Shown: positions 1 through 9,060, counted from the first letter of the stretch. The stretch is 64,000 nucleotides of DNA from Ruania albidiflava DSM 18029 (GCF_000421225.1 NZ_ATWL01000002.1:62001-126000); one strand, 5' to 3'. Translations and numbers: made by a program. Notes: generated by a model from the sequence alone, not told the origin.

Positions 1-1199
1 ATCAGCACGCTGATTCCGATCCCGAGGGCCAGGGTGGCTGGTGCCCCGGTGACCAGGTGGAGGAGCGTGACCAGCACGGCTAGGGCGATGACGCCGGGCA
101 CGAAGTAGGTGATGATGCGGTCCACCAGTGCCTGCACACGGGCCTTGCGGGCCTGGGCCTGCTCGGTCAGCGCAGCCATCTGGGCGAGCTGGGTGTGCGC
201 ACCGACGGACTCGGCGAGCACCTCCAGGCGGCCGTCGGTGCTGATCGTCCCGCCGGTCACCTGCGCCCCGGGCCCGACCTCGGCCGGCAACGGCTCACCG
301 GTGAGCATCGAGGCATCGACGGCGGCCCGTCCGTGGCGTACCTGCCCGTCGGCGGCGATCGTCTCCCCGGGTAGCACCACGAACACGTCACCGGTGCGCA
401 GCTCACCTGCCGGTTCGAGGCTTTCGACGCCGTCACGCACGATCCGTACCGAGGTCGCCGCGAGTGCGTTCAGCGCGCCGAGCACGTCCCCGGCACTGCG
501 CCGGGACCGGGTCTCGAAGTAGCGTCCGGCCAGCTGGAACGTGGTCATTCCGGCTGCTACGTCCAGGTAGATGGAGTCTGCGCCCGCAGGTGTGCTCCCG
601 AAGCCGATCCAGTAGCCGCCGGCTCCGGTGTCTCCGCCGAGCCCGGTGCTCATGGTGAGCACCGCCCAGCCGAAGGACACGGTGATGCCCAGGGAGACGA
701 GAGTGTCCATGCTCACCGCACCATGGCGCAGGTTGCGCCAGGTGGCGCGGTGGAACGGCCACGCGGCCCAGGTCACGATCGGCAGCGCGAGCAGCACGGA
801 CACAGCCTCCCAGCCGGGGAAGCGCCAGCCCGGGACGAGCGCGAGCACGATGGTGATGTCCATCAACGGCACGGTCAGCAGCGCAGCCAGCACCAGGCGG
901 CGCCGCAGCGAGGTGATCCGGGTCTCGGTCGCGCGGCGGGACCAGGTGTCGTCGGCGCCGTCGTGCCGGTGCGCGCCATACCCTGCGGACTCCACCTGCT
1001 GGACCAGGCGGTCGACGTCGGCGGCGCCGGGGCCGGTGACGATCGCCCGCTGGGTGGCGTAGTTCACGCTCGCGCGCACGCCGTCGAGCTTGCCCAGGGC
1101 CCGCTCCACCCGGTTCGCGCAGGCGGCACAGGTCATTCCCGCCACGTCCAGCTCCACGGTCTGGGTGTCGGTGCTGGCCTCGGTGCCGGTCGCAGTCAT
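1..1199 (-). CDS. Copper/heavy-metal P1B-type ATPase, N-terminal part (runs off the window)
   Basis: ATP-driven export of a soft metal, most likely Cu(I). The reading frame starts with ATG at 1199 and continues past base 1, so about 399 N-terminal residues are visible. An N-terminal heavy-metal-associated domain carries GMTCAACANRVE with the metal-binding CxxC near residue 25. Several membrane helices follow, then the actuator-domain motif DASMLTGEP. The CPC helix, DKTGT phosphorylation site and ATP-binding domain would lie beyond the window. Its start overlaps the stop of the upstream CopD-CtaG gene as ATGA, so the two are translationally coupled. Family certain; copper specificity inferred from the CxxC domain and the neighbour. 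Confidence 0.93.
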   Translation of the reverse strand, partial: MTATGTEASTDTQTVELDVAGMTCAACANRVERALGKLDGVRASVNYATQRAIVTGPGAADVDRLVQQVESAGYGAHRHDGADDTWSRRATETRITSLRRRLVLAALLTVPLMDITIVLALVPGWRFPGWEAVSVLLALPIVTWAAWPFHRATWRNLRHGAVSMDTLVSLGITVSFGWAVLTMSTGLGGDTGAGGYWIGFGSTPAGADSIYLDVAAGMTTFQLAGRYFETRSRRSAGDVLGALNALAATSVRIVRDGVESLEPAGELRTGDVFVVLPGETIAADGQVRHGRAAVDASMLTGEPLPAEVGPGAQVTGGTISTDGRLEVLAESVGAHTQLAQMAALTEQAQARKARVQALVDRIITYFVPGVIALAVLVTLLHLVTGAPATLALGIGISVL

Positions 1200-3235
1200 G
1201 GCGAGTCCTCTCCTGGGGTACCAGCCGCTCGCGGAGCGGAGCGCTCCGCGAGCTGGCGCATCATCTGGTTGTACGCCGCGAGCTCCTCGTCCCGGCCGGC
1301 ATCCAGCTGCCGGTCCTTGCGCCGGCCCTCGCGGGAGTCCTGGCGGGCCCACTGCACCGCGAGCACCACGATGATGATCATCAGCGGGATCTCCCCGCCC
1401 GCCCAGGCCACCCCGCCAGCCACGTACTGGGACCTGGCGAGATCGGCCCAGGGCATGTCCAGGTAGCTGTAGAACTCCTCGGCGACGATCTGCTTGCTGG
1501 TCATCAGGATGACCCCGAAGAACGCGTGGAACGGCATCGCAGCCAGTACGTACCCGAGCTTGGTGATGTGCGGCAACGGACGCGGTGTGCGGTCCACGCC
1601 CACGACCAAGCCGTAGTAGAGGTACCCGATGAGCAGGAAGTGCACGTTCATCAGCTGGTGTGCCCAGTGGTACTTCATGTAGTCGTTGAACAGCGGGGTG
1701 AAGTACAGGCCGTAGTAGGAAGAGATGAAGCCGATGAACACCAGCAGCGGGTTGTAGAGCACCCGCAGACCGCGCCAGTGCAGCAACCAGGTCAGCCACT
1801 GGTGCATCCCGGCACCACCTCGTCCTGAGCTGGTGCGCAGCGCAAGGGTGAGCGGTCCACCGAGCACGAGCAGCCCGGGGGCGAGCATGTTCAACGCCAT
1901 GTGCCCGATCATGTGCACCCCGAAGTCCGGTCCGGAGTAGCGGCCGAAACCTGAGCTGGTCGCCAGCACGACGGTCAACCAGCCCAGCACCCAGGCCAGG
2001 GTGCGTCCCACCGGCCAGCGGTCGCCGCGCCGGTGCAGCCGCCAGGTGCCATAGAGATACAACCCGACCCCGAGCGCGGCCATCGAAGCGAAGAGGACGT
2101 TCGCGCGCCACTGGGTGAACAGCACCCAAGCGGTGGGCGGAAGTGGCGTGTCGAAGCCGAGATAGACCTCGGCGATGGTGGAGTGGACGAAGTAGTGCGG
2201 CGGTGGTACCCGGGTCATCGCCACGCTCACTGCCGACCATGCGGTGGCCAGCACCAACCCGGTGGCCAGCAGCAGCGCCAGCGATCGCGAGCGCAGCAGA
2301 CCACCCTGACCCAGCCACCAGCCGGTGCCTACCACTGCCACCAGGGACACGAGCAGCGCTGCCCGCACGATGAGGAACCACCCGGTGACCGAGGCGGTCG
2401 GGGCACTGCCGGCGAGCGTGAAGAGGATGAAGGGCACCTCGGTGGTCACCATCACGACCAGACCGGCAACGGTCAGTCGCAGCAACCGGGGCAGCATCGC
2501 CGGCGCCAGCAACCGGCCGCTGCCCACCCGGAGCGCAGCGATGGCGATCGCGCCGAGGGTGGGGTAGGCGGCCACGGTCTGGATGGCCGCGGCATCGCTG
2601 CCGATGTCGTGGTTCGGGCCAACCAGGACTTGACCGGAGACCACCGGTGCCAGCACACCCACCAGCGCGGCGAACAGCGGCAGCAGCAGACCGGTCCACC
2701 GGTGGGCGTACCACGCGCCGGCTGCCACCAGCAGGGCCGCACCGGCGTTGATCAGCCACGGGGCGGAGGCTTCGGTCGCCTCGAACAGGTAGATCGCCGC
2801 CTGCGGGTCGGAAAGGTCGGCAAAGCTCAGGCCGTTGCCGTCCAGCCCACGCAGCAGGACCAGGAACGTCGCGCAGCCCAACCAGAGCAGCGAGGTCGTC
2901 TGGAGCATGCGCAGCTCGAGGCGCTCCGGCAACCAGGCCAGCTCCCGCGCCGATCCCACCTGCAGGAACAGCAGGTGCACGAGCGCGCCGATGCTGAGCA
3001 CGGCACCGGCCTGCGCACCCACCTGCACGACGGTGGTGCTCAGTGCGACCCGGGCACCGGGGTACTCCAGCTGGATCGTCCGGTAGGACCAGTCCCCGAG
3101 CATGGCGGTGGTCAGCAGTGGCAGCGCCAGCACCAGCACTGCGCAGCCAGCAGCGAGCCCGACGCTGACCGCGCTCCGGGGCCGCAGTGCCGGATCGGCG
3201 TCGGACCCCACCGGCTGCTCGGTGGCAACGCCCAC
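1196..3235 (-). CDS. CopD / CtaG fusion membrane protein (copper uptake and cytochrome oxidase assembly type)
   Basis: A 679-residue polytopic membrane protein. The N-terminal half (about residues 20-340) has the spacing of a CopD copper-resistance domain. The C-terminal half is CtaG-like: HMIGHMALNMLAPG, then a segment with YYGLYFTPLFN, HWAHQLMNVHFL and MPFHAFFGV, whose conserved histidines and methionines are typical of caa3_CtaG proteins. Such bifunctional fusions are common in Actinomycetota and supply or handle copper in the cell envelope. It is the first gene of a two-gene unit with the copper ATPase. Two palindromic operators lie just upstream, so copper- or repressor-controlled expression is likely. 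Confidence 0.9.
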   Translation of the reverse strand: MGVATEQPVGSDADPALRPRSAVSVGLAAGCAVLVLALPLLTTAMLGDWSYRTIQLEYPGARVALSTTVVQVGAQAGAVLSIGALVHLLFLQVGSARELAWLPERLELRMLQTTSLLWLGCATFLVLLRGLDGNGLSFADLSDPQAAIYLFEATEASAPWLINAGAALLVAAGAWYAHRWTGLLLPLFAALVGVLAPVVSGQVLVGPNHDIGSDAAAIQTVAAYPTLGAIAIAALRVGSGRLLAPAMLPRLLRLTVAGLVVMVTTEVPFILFTLAGSAPTASVTGWFLIVRAALLVSLVAVVGTGWWLGQGGLLRSRSLALLLATGLVLATAWSAVSVAMTRVPPPHYFVHSTIAEVYLGFDTPLPPTAWVLFTQWRANVLFASMAALGVGLYLYGTWRLHRRGDRWPVGRTLAWVLGWLTVVLATSSGFGRYSGPDFGVHMIGHMALNMLAPGLLVLGGPLTLALRTSSGRGGAGMHQWLTWLLHWRGLRVLYNPLLVFIGFISSYYGLYFTPLFNDYMKYHWAHQLMNVHFLLIGYLYYGLVVGVDRTPRPLPHITKLGYVLAAMPFHAFFGVILMTSKQIVAEEFYSYLDMPWADLARSQYVAGGVAWAGGEIPLMIIIVVLAVQWARQDSREGRRKDRQLDAGRDEELAAYNQMMRQLAERSAPRAAGTPGEDSP

Positions 3236-3269
3236 TGTGCAGCCCTCCCTTCTCCGCCATCAGCCACAG

Positions 3270-3286
3270 CTCTACACTGCGTAGTA
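3270..3286. promoter_or_regulatory. Operator-like inverted repeat, distal copy
   Basis: CTCTACA (3270-3276), spacer CTG, then CGTAGTA (3280-3286): an imperfect copy of the palindrome at 3301-3321 with the same 3-bp spacer. The TACA/TGTA half-sites resemble those of BlaI/MecI and CopY repressors. It lies in the divergent region between the CopD-CtaG gene and the DUF5134 gene. Confidence 0.6.
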
Positions 3287-3300
3287 GGCGATCGCGCCAT

Positions 3301-3321
3301 AACTCTACATATTGTAGAGTT
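3301..3321. promoter_or_regulatory. Perfect 9-bp inverted repeat, BlaI/CopY-like operator
   Basis: AACTCTACA (3301-3309), TAT, TGTAGAGTT (3313-3321). The arms are perfect. The core TACA-TAT-TGTA matches the half-site style of BlaI/MecI/CopY family repressors. The dyad centre (3311) is 33 bp from that of the distal copy (3278), about three helical turns, so two dimers could bind on the same face. No regulator gene of this family is in the window. Confidence 0.7.
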
Positions 3322-3333
3322 CACGGCGTGGTT

Positions 3334-3975
3334 ATGGATCCTGTCCTGCAGTGGATGTTCACGGCAGTCTTCCTCGCCGTGGCTGGGCACTGTGTCATCG
3401 GTCTCGCAGACTTCCTTCGCCCGGTGGTGCGCGGTGGGGCAGGTGAACGCGCCGATGGCGTCGTGGAGCGCCGGACGGCGATAGCCCATCTGTGCCACCT
3501 GCTGATGAGTCTGGCCATGGCTGCGATGGCCTGGCCCTGGTGGACGCACCTGCCGGCTACCCCGCAGGTGGTGGTGTTCGCGCTGGCTGCTGCATGGTTC
3601 GTCGTCCAGACCCGCACCGCCACCGCGGGCCGGCTGCGCTACGCGGTCGACGCTGTGATGATGCTCGCCATGGTGTGGATGGTCGCGGTGATGGGGTACG
3701 GACCACATGCGACGGCCGCAGGCACGACCGGTGCGATGGGCGGGCACCAGCACGGCATGCTCGCCCCGGCCCAGGTCGCGGTGGGCCTGGTCTTCACTGT
3801 GGCGATGCTCGCCGCCGCAGTGACCTGTGCGACCGGTCGTACCAGCGCACCAGCCTCGTCCGGGATGCCTGCAGCCCGCCGCAGCACTGTGCTCCATCGG
3901 CGCGCCGACGTTGCGGCCCGCACGGCGATGAGCACCGGTATGGCGGCGATGTGCTGGCTGATGGTCGCCTCCTGA
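3334..3975 (+). CDS. DUF5134-like membrane protein
   Basis: Predicted 213-residue membrane protein with four to five hydrophobic segments (about residues 1-20, 45-75, 85-115, 135-160 and the C-terminus) and a His/Met-rich loop (GGHQHGMLAP). The ATG at 3334 follows an in-frame GTG at 3328; the start is uncertain between them. It resembles DUF5134 proteins, which often sit beside copper genes in actinobacteria. It is divergent from the CopD-CtaG gene and probably shares the operators at 3270-3321. The His/Met-rich loop fits a metal role, but no function is established. Confidence 0.75.
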   Translation: MDPVLQWMFTAVFLAVAGHCVIGLADFLRPVVRGGAGERADGVVERRTAIAHLCHLLMSLAMAAMAWPWWTHLPATPQVVVFALAAAWFVVQTRTATAGRLRYAVDAVMMLAMVWMVAVMGYGPHATAAGTTGAMGGHQHGMLAPAQVAVGLVFTVAMLAAAVTCATGRTSAPASSGMPAARRSTVLHRRADVAARTAMSTGMAAMCWLMVAS

Positions 3976-4008
3976 GCCCGACCACGCCAGCGTTCGGCAC
4001 CGCGCCGG

Positions 4009-5637
4009 TCAGCGGTACCGGTACAGCCGGATGCGCTGGATGGTGAACCGTCCCGGTTCGAGCCGGAGATGGCGGCCCTGGTGGGTCTGGTCGCCGTTCA
4101 GCCAGCGGATGTGCTGCCACACACCGTCGACGAAGTGGCCCTCCTCGCAGCTGAGGATGCCGATGGTGTCCTCGCTCGCCGGCGACGGGCCGAACGTGAC
4201 GACGAGGCCGATACCGCCGAAGACGAGCTCGTCGGCGCCGGTGCGGATCACGATGCCACCAGCGGGCAGGCGGGTCTCGTCCCGGGGCCGGTCACCGGAC
4301 TCGTTGATCACCCCGTCCGCCAGTGCGGGGGCTGCCATACGCTCGTAGGTCACGTTCAGCGCCAGGTCGCCGAGGGTGACCCGGTGCGGGAAGCGCTGGT
4401 CCTCGACAGGTTTGACCAGGCCCGCCATCGTGGGGTGCCCAGTGTGCTCGGAGATCAGCGGGGAGAGCTGCGCCACGACGTCGTACGCACCGGCGAGCAT
4501 GGTCGCCGGTGCCTCCTCGATGGTCTCGATACCGAACGGGGAGAAGCCGATCGCCGAACACGAGCCGTAGGCGTAGAAGGCGTTCTCGGCCGCCTCGATG
4601 CTGCGCAGCGCCTCGGGGACGAAGAGCGGGTTGTCCGGCCGGGTGTAGCGGTCGGCCCACTGGACGAAGTCCGGGAAGTAGATGTCCGGTGAGATGAAGC
4701 TCAAGGAGGGCGCTGCGACCTGCCAGATGTCGATCAGGTGCGGCAACGGTCCCGCTGCCGGGTACTGGCCCGGCAGCGTCGCAGGCCGGGGCAGGGCGGC
4801 ATTGGTGTACATCGGCAGGTCGAGCTCCGCCTTGCCGGCCGCAGCCACGTGCTGCACGTATCGGGCGAAGTGCCAGGCCATGAACAGCTCATCGGTCCAG
4901 ACGCCAGGACCGAACACCTCCGGCCAGCTCCCCGCCACGCGCCCACCGGCGTCCTGCCACCGTATGCGCAGCTCAGGGGTGAGCGTGCCCCCGTTCTCCT
5001 GCAGATGGGCGATGAGCTCCGGGGGCACCGGCTCGCCGTAGGCCCGCTCGGCGGCCGCACAGCGATCACGGGCCTCGGGGATCATCCCGATCTCGTTCTC
5101 CACCTGCACCAGGATCACCGTGTGGTCGACGTCCACCTCGGCCAGGTGGCGCAGCAGGGCGGCGAACGCCCGCGCGTCGGCGTCCCGGTTCTCCTCGCTG
5201 AACGGGGTGAGGATCTCCAGCGCTCGCCCGTGGGCGTCCCGGCTGCGGGGGAAGCGCTCCGGGTCCGTCTTCACCCAGGCGGGCGCGTAGCAGGACATGC
5301 TGTTCTTCCAGCTGCCGAACCACAGCAGCACCAGATGCATCCCGCGCGCACGCGCCTGGTCGATGAGGCCGTCGACCATCGACCAGGCGAAGCTGCCCTC
5401 GACCGGCTCCACCTGGTCCCAGTACACGGGCGCAACCACAGTGTTCATCTGCAGCGCCTCGAAGGTGTCCCAGTGCTCGGCCAGGTACCCGGGCTCACCG
5501 CTGGAGTTGCCGATCTCCCCGCCCCGGACCAGGAACGGCCGCCCGTCCACCAGCAACCGGCTCGCGGAGCCGTGGCGTTCGAGCCGCGGGAGCGACGGTG
5601 CGGGTGTGGCTGTCGTGGAGCTGTCTGTGCAGGCCAT
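4009..5637 (-). CDS. Beta-galactosidase-like glycoside hydrolase (GH35/GH42-type with DUF5597-like C-terminus)
   Basis: Likely exo-acting glycosidase of 542 residues without signal peptide, so cytoplasmic. The TIM-barrel part has YWDQVEP, LWFGSWKNS and VQVENEIG, where the Glu after Asn is the expected acid/base. FVPEALRS holds the expected nucleophile Glu. The C-terminal beta-rich region (from about residue 400) resembles the DUF5597 domain appended to such enzymes. I chose the ATG at 5637 because the preceding 25 in-frame residues are unlike protein. It stands alone, with no transporter or regulator beside it. Substrate not predictable beyond a beta-galactoside-like sugar. Confidence 0.85.
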   Translation of the reverse strand: MACTDSSTTATPAPSLPRLERHGSASRLLVDGRPFLVRGGEIGNSSGEPGYLAEHWDTFEALQMNTVVAPVYWDQVEPVEGSFAWSMVDGLIDQARARGMHLVLLWFGSWKNSMSCYAPAWVKTDPERFPRSRDAHGRALEILTPFSEENRDADARAFAALLRHLAEVDVDHTVILVQVENEIGMIPEARDRCAAAERAYGEPVPPELIAHLQENGGTLTPELRIRWQDAGGRVAGSWPEVFGPGVWTDELFMAWHFARYVQHVAAAGKAELDLPMYTNAALPRPATLPGQYPAAGPLPHLIDIWQVAAPSLSFISPDIYFPDFVQWADRYTRPDNPLFVPEALRSIEAAENAFYAYGSCSAIGFSPFGIETIEEAPATMLAGAYDVVAQLSPLISEHTGHPTMAGLVKPVEDQRFPHRVTLGDLALNVTYERMAAPALADGVINESGDRPRDETRLPAGGIVIRTGADELVFGGIGLVVTFGPSPASEDTIGILSCEEGHFVDGVWQHIRWLNGDQTHQGRHLRLEPGRFTIQRIRLYRYR

Positions 5638-5753
5638 GGCCAGCGATTCTTGCACAGCTGGAGAGGCCGGCCCGCGGCGGCGGCCGGGGAGAACCGCCGC
5701 TGTCCACACCACGTTGACCTGCCCAGGCGTAGCCTCGCGGGGGACAGGAGCGG

Positions 5754-6248
5754 ATGATGGGCGCAGTACTGGTGATCGACGACGACCCGCACATCCGCGA
5801 GCTGGTGGTGGCGCTCCTGGCCGGTGCCGGGCTGCAGACAGTGTGCGCCGGTGACGGCCGGGAGGCGCTGCGACAGCTCGGGGAGCACCCTGCTGGAGAA
5901 CATGGCCGGGGGCCTGGGGTTCGAGCTGGGCGAGCTCGTGCTCGTCGGCATGCTCGCTATGGGGATCACGCTCTCGCCGTGGAGCCTGCTCGCCCTGCTG
6001 GCTCTTTCCTCGCCGAGGTGATCATCCCGATCGCGAACTCCACCGGCCTCCTGTTCCTGCTGAGCAGGGTGCTGCCGATGACCTACTGCGTGGACCTCGG
6101 CCGCGCCATCGTGTACGCCGGCAGCCCGGAGCACGACTCGGTGGTGCTGTTCAACCCAGCGCTCAGCCTCGCTGCCATCGCCGGTCTGACCGCGGTGTGC
6201 CTGGTGGTCGGCACCGTGCTGTACGCCCGGTCGGAGAAGATCCGCTGA
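5754..6248 (+). pseudogene. Chimeric scar: response-regulator head, membrane-protein fragment and ABC-2 permease tail
   Basis: One open frame of 164 codons joins unrelated pieces. Codons 1-42 are the start of a response-regulator receiver domain (VLVIDDDPHIRELVVALL), cut before the phosphorylated Asp. About 5880-6010 is out of frame: in another frame it reads as a membrane-protein N-terminus (LGELVLVGMLAMGITLSP), possibly GAP-family, ending in a stop at 6019-6021. From about 6005 the first frame resumes as the C-terminus of an ABC-2 type permease (EVIIPIANSTGLLFLLSRVLP to the end). None of the three could be functional alone. I read it as a deletion scar. Confidence 0.75.
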
Positions 6249-6368
6249 CGGCGGCCCGCGCGCATCGCGCGTTGGTTGCGGGCGACGAGCGCGGGGTGCA
6301 CGGTGGACGGAGTGCTCGCGATCGCTCGAGCCAAGGGCAGCGGAAGCCACCAGCGCACGGAGTGAAGC

Positions 6369-7412
6369 ATGAAAGCCCTGAGACTGCACGAGTACCACCA
6401 GCAGCCGGCGTACGAAGACGCCTCCGACCCGGAGATCGACGGCCCGTGGGACGTGATCGTGGACATCGGCGCTGCCGGTGTGTGCCGTACCGACCTGCAC
6501 GTCATCGAGGGGCAGTGGGAAGAGATCCAGCATCCGGAGCTGCCCTACATCCTCGGTCACGAGAACGCCGGCTGGGTGCGGGAAGTCGGGTCCGCGGTGA
6601 CCAACGTGGCCCCGGGGGATGCGGTGATCATGCACCCGTTGACCAGCTGCGGACTGTGCGGACCGTGCCGCATCGGGGACGACTCGCACTGCGAGAACGC
6701 CACCTTCCCCGGTCTGAACGTGGACGGTGGGATGGCCGAGCAGCTGCGCACCAACGCCCGCGCCGTGGTCAAGCTGGACGAGTCCCTGGAGCCGGCGGAC
6801 GTCGCAGCGCTGGCGGACGCCGGACTGACCGCCTACCACGCCGTACGCAAGGCGAGAGCCCACCTGGTGCCCGGGACGCACGCCGTCGTGATCGGCGCCG
6901 GCGGACTGGGACACATCGGCATCCAGGTGCTCAAGGCACTGACCGCCAGCACGGTCACCGTGCTGGAGAAGAGCGACCAGGCGATGGAGCTCGCCCGCGA
7001 CCTGGGCGCCGACCACACCGTGCAGATGACCGACGACGACACGGTCGCCGGGGAGGTCGACGAGCTCACCGCAGGCGGTGCGCACGTGGTGTTCGACTTC
7101 GTCGGTGAGCAGGGGGCGGAGAAGCTCGCGCCACGGCTGCTGCGCGACGGCGGCTTCCACCACGTGATCGGCTACGGTGGCACGATCGAGCTGCCCACGA
7201 TCGAGATCATCTCCCGGGAGATCAGCGTGATCGGTGACCTGGTGGGCACCTACAACGACCTGGTGGAGCTGATGGCGCTGGCGGCCGACGGCCGGGTGTC
7301 GATGACCACCACCGCCTACCGGCTCAGCGCCGGCGCCCAGGCCCTGGCCGACCTCGATGCCGGCAGCATCACCGGGCGCGCCATCCTCGTGCCCGACCGC
7401 CTGATGTCCTGA
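6369..7412 (+). CDS. Zinc-dependent alcohol dehydrogenase (MDR superfamily)
   Basis: 347-residue NAD(P)-dependent dehydrogenase. Catalytic zinc ligands are seen in GVCRTDLH (Cys) and GHENAG (His-Glu). The structural zinc lobe is SCGLCGPCRIGDDSHC with the classic C-x2-C-x2-C-x7-C spacing. The Rossmann dinucleotide motif is GAGGLGHIG near residue 178. Length is normal for the family. It stands alone between the scar at 5754-6248 and the convergent DadA-like oxidase. Substrate (primary alcohol, polyol or other) is not deducible. Confidence 0.93.
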   Translation: MKALRLHEYHQQPAYEDASDPEIDGPWDVIVDIGAAGVCRTDLHVIEGQWEEIQHPELPYILGHENAGWVREVGSAVTNVAPGDAVIMHPLTSCGLCGPCRIGDDSHCENATFPGLNVDGGMAEQLRTNARAVVKLDESLEPADVAALADAGLTAYHAVRKARAHLVPGTHAVVIGAGGLGHIGIQVLKALTASTVTVLEKSDQAMELARDLGADHTVQMTDDDTVAGEVDELTAGGAHVVFDFVGEQGAEKLAPRLLRDGGFHHVIGYGGTIELPTIEIISREISVIGDLVGTYNDLVELMALAADGRVSMTTTAYRLSAGAQALADLDAGSITGRAILVPDRLMS

Positions 7413-7456
7413 CACCGGGTGCGCGGAGCGACCCCGGGCTGCGGCCCAGCGCCCGC

Positions 7457-8680
7457 TCAGCGCAGCGGGTCGAAGGGTGCGAGCACCGCATCGCGCCGTC
7501 CGGTGACGATCTGCTCAGCGAGCAGCTTGCCGGTCGCCGGTCCCAGCACGATGCCCCACATCCCGTGCCCGCCGGCCACGTAGACCCCTGGCGCGCGGGT
7601 GGCGCCCACGAGCGGCAGGCCGTCCGGGGTCACCGGTCGCGCACCGACCCACTCGTCCTGCCGCTGCTCCAGGTCCACCCCGGTCAGCAGCGCCTGCGCC
7701 TGGTTCACCATCGCCTGGATCCGCCGGGGCTGCAGTGCTTCGTCAGGTCGGCGGAACTCCATCGTCCCGGCGATGCGCAGCCGGTCCTGGTACGGGGTGC
7801 AGGCGATGCGCTGGGTGGGCAGGTAGATCGGGTGCTGCGGCGGTGGCTGGCTGGCCACGGTGAAGGAGTAGCCACGTCCGGCGTGCACCGGCACCCGCAC
7901 ACCCAGCGGGCGCACCAGCTCCGGGAGCCACGCACCGGTGGCGACCACCACGGAGTCGGCCGCCAGGCGTTCACCGGAGTCGAGCACCACCCCGGGGCTG
8001 CTCTGGTGGTCCACTGCGACGGCGCGCACCCCCGTGCGTAGGTCTCCTCCCCGGGCCAGCACCGCCTCGCCGAGGGACTCGACGAACGGTCCTGGTTCGA
8101 TGAAGCGTTGCCCGTCCAGCCGGTAGGCCACCTGCACGGCACCGGAGAGCTGCGGTGCCAACGTCTGCGGATGGTCCAGTCGCTCCAGCGGGATGTCCTG
8201 ACCGTGGCCGGCCACCCGGGACATCTCGGCGACGAAACCTTCCGCCTCTCGTTCGGCGGTGAAGCCCACCACGAAGGGGCCGGTCCGGGTCCGGCTGTGC
8301 ACCCCGCCGTCGGACAGCTCGTCGAACGCCGCCAGCGCCAGCTGGTTGATCGGGGTGAGCGCAGCCATGGTGCGGTGCCATGCGCGCATCGTGCCGTGAC
8401 CGGCGAACCTCGCCAGGAAGGACCACAGGCGCAGGTCGAACCGGAACGGCACGTGCAGCGCAGCATCCGGATCGACCAGAGCCCGCGGCCCGTAGGTCCA
8501 CAGGCTCGGATCTGCCAGCGGAGTGGTCTTCGCCGGTGTGAGGTAGCCGGCATTGCCCCAGGAGGACCCTGCCGCCACGCCGGTCCGGTCCACGACGGTC
8601 ACCTGCACGCCATGCTCCTGCAGGTGCCAGGCAGTGGCCAGACCGACCATGCCTGCGCCGACAACAACCGCCCGTACCAT
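7457..8680 (-). CDS. FAD-dependent amino-acid dehydrogenase/oxidase, DadA-like
   Basis: 407-residue flavoprotein of the DAO superfamily, most like D-amino acid dehydrogenase small subunit. The N-terminal FAD Rossmann motif is VVVGAGMVGLATAWHL, and the C-terminal FAD-binding motif is YVAGGHGMWGIVLGPATGK. VATGAWLPELVRPLG is the usual middle segment. The start is ATG 8680, where AGGAG lies about 6 bases upstream. A broken Lrp-type regulator lies divergently next to it, an arrangement seen for amino-acid catabolic genes, which supports an amino-acid substrate. Sarcosine or glycine oxidase-like activity is an alternative. Confidence 0.88.
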   Translation of the reverse strand: MVRAVVVGAGMVGLATAWHLQEHGVQVTVVDRTGVAAGSSWGNAGYLTPAKTTPLADPSLWTYGPRALVDPDAALHVPFRFDLRLWSFLARFAGHGTMRAWHRTMAALTPINQLALAAFDELSDGGVHSRTRTGPFVVGFTAEREAEGFVAEMSRVAGHGQDIPLERLDHPQTLAPQLSGAVQVAYRLDGQRFIEPGPFVESLGEAVLARGGDLRTGVRAVAVDHQSSPGVVLDSGERLAADSVVVATGAWLPELVRPLGVRVPVHAGRGYSFTVASQPPPQHPIYLPTQRIACTPYQDRLRIAGTMEFRRPDEALQPRRIQAMVNQAQALLTGVDLEQRQDEWVGARPVTPDGLPLVGATRAPGVYVAGGHGMWGIVLGPATGKLLAEQIVTGRRDAVLAPFDPLR

Positions 8681-8782
8681 CGCGCACTCCTCTCTGCCCA
8701 CCCGAGAACTCAGCCTCAGTATGCGCAAGACGAATCGCGTCGCGGGCACCTGAGACAAGAAGCACCGCAAGAATCCGCTGCG

Positions 8783-9060
8783 CTGGACCAGGTGGAGCTG
8801 GCCATCCTGGCCGAGCTGGAGCACCACGGCCGGATGCCGAACACCGCCCTGGCGGCACGGGTGGGGACAGCAGAGCCGACCTGCCACAAGCGGTTGCGCG
8901 CACTGACCGTGTTCTTCGCCGCCGGCGACGAAGACTTCCTGGTGCACGTGGCAGTGGCCGACGCCGGGGGTTGCGTGCGGTCGTCTCCGACACGCTCAGC
9001 GTGCGGGAGGAGGTCGCAGCCACCAGCACGAGCCTCGTCTTCGACCACGCTCCGGGCCAG
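8783..9060 (+). pseudogene. Decayed Lrp/AsnC-family regulator
   Basis: Remnant of a feast/famine regulator. The winged helix-turn-helix is present (LDQVELAILAELEHHG, then LAARVGTAEPTCHKRLRALT). It jumps directly to the end of the effector domain (GDEDFLVHVAVAD), so roughly 60 residues are missing. A second lesion follows: at the five-G run 8966-8970 the frame shifts and the natural C-terminus (LRAVVSDTLSVREEVA to SLVFDH) continues in another frame. There is no convincing start codon. An intact copy would be divergent from the DadA-like gene and would have regulated it. Confidence 0.8.

Noticed and set aside
2033-3484. Long plus-strand open frame opposite the CopD-CtaG gene
   Set aside because: Gln/Arg/His-rich composition without domains; it is the GC-rich antisense shadow of the real minus-strand gene.
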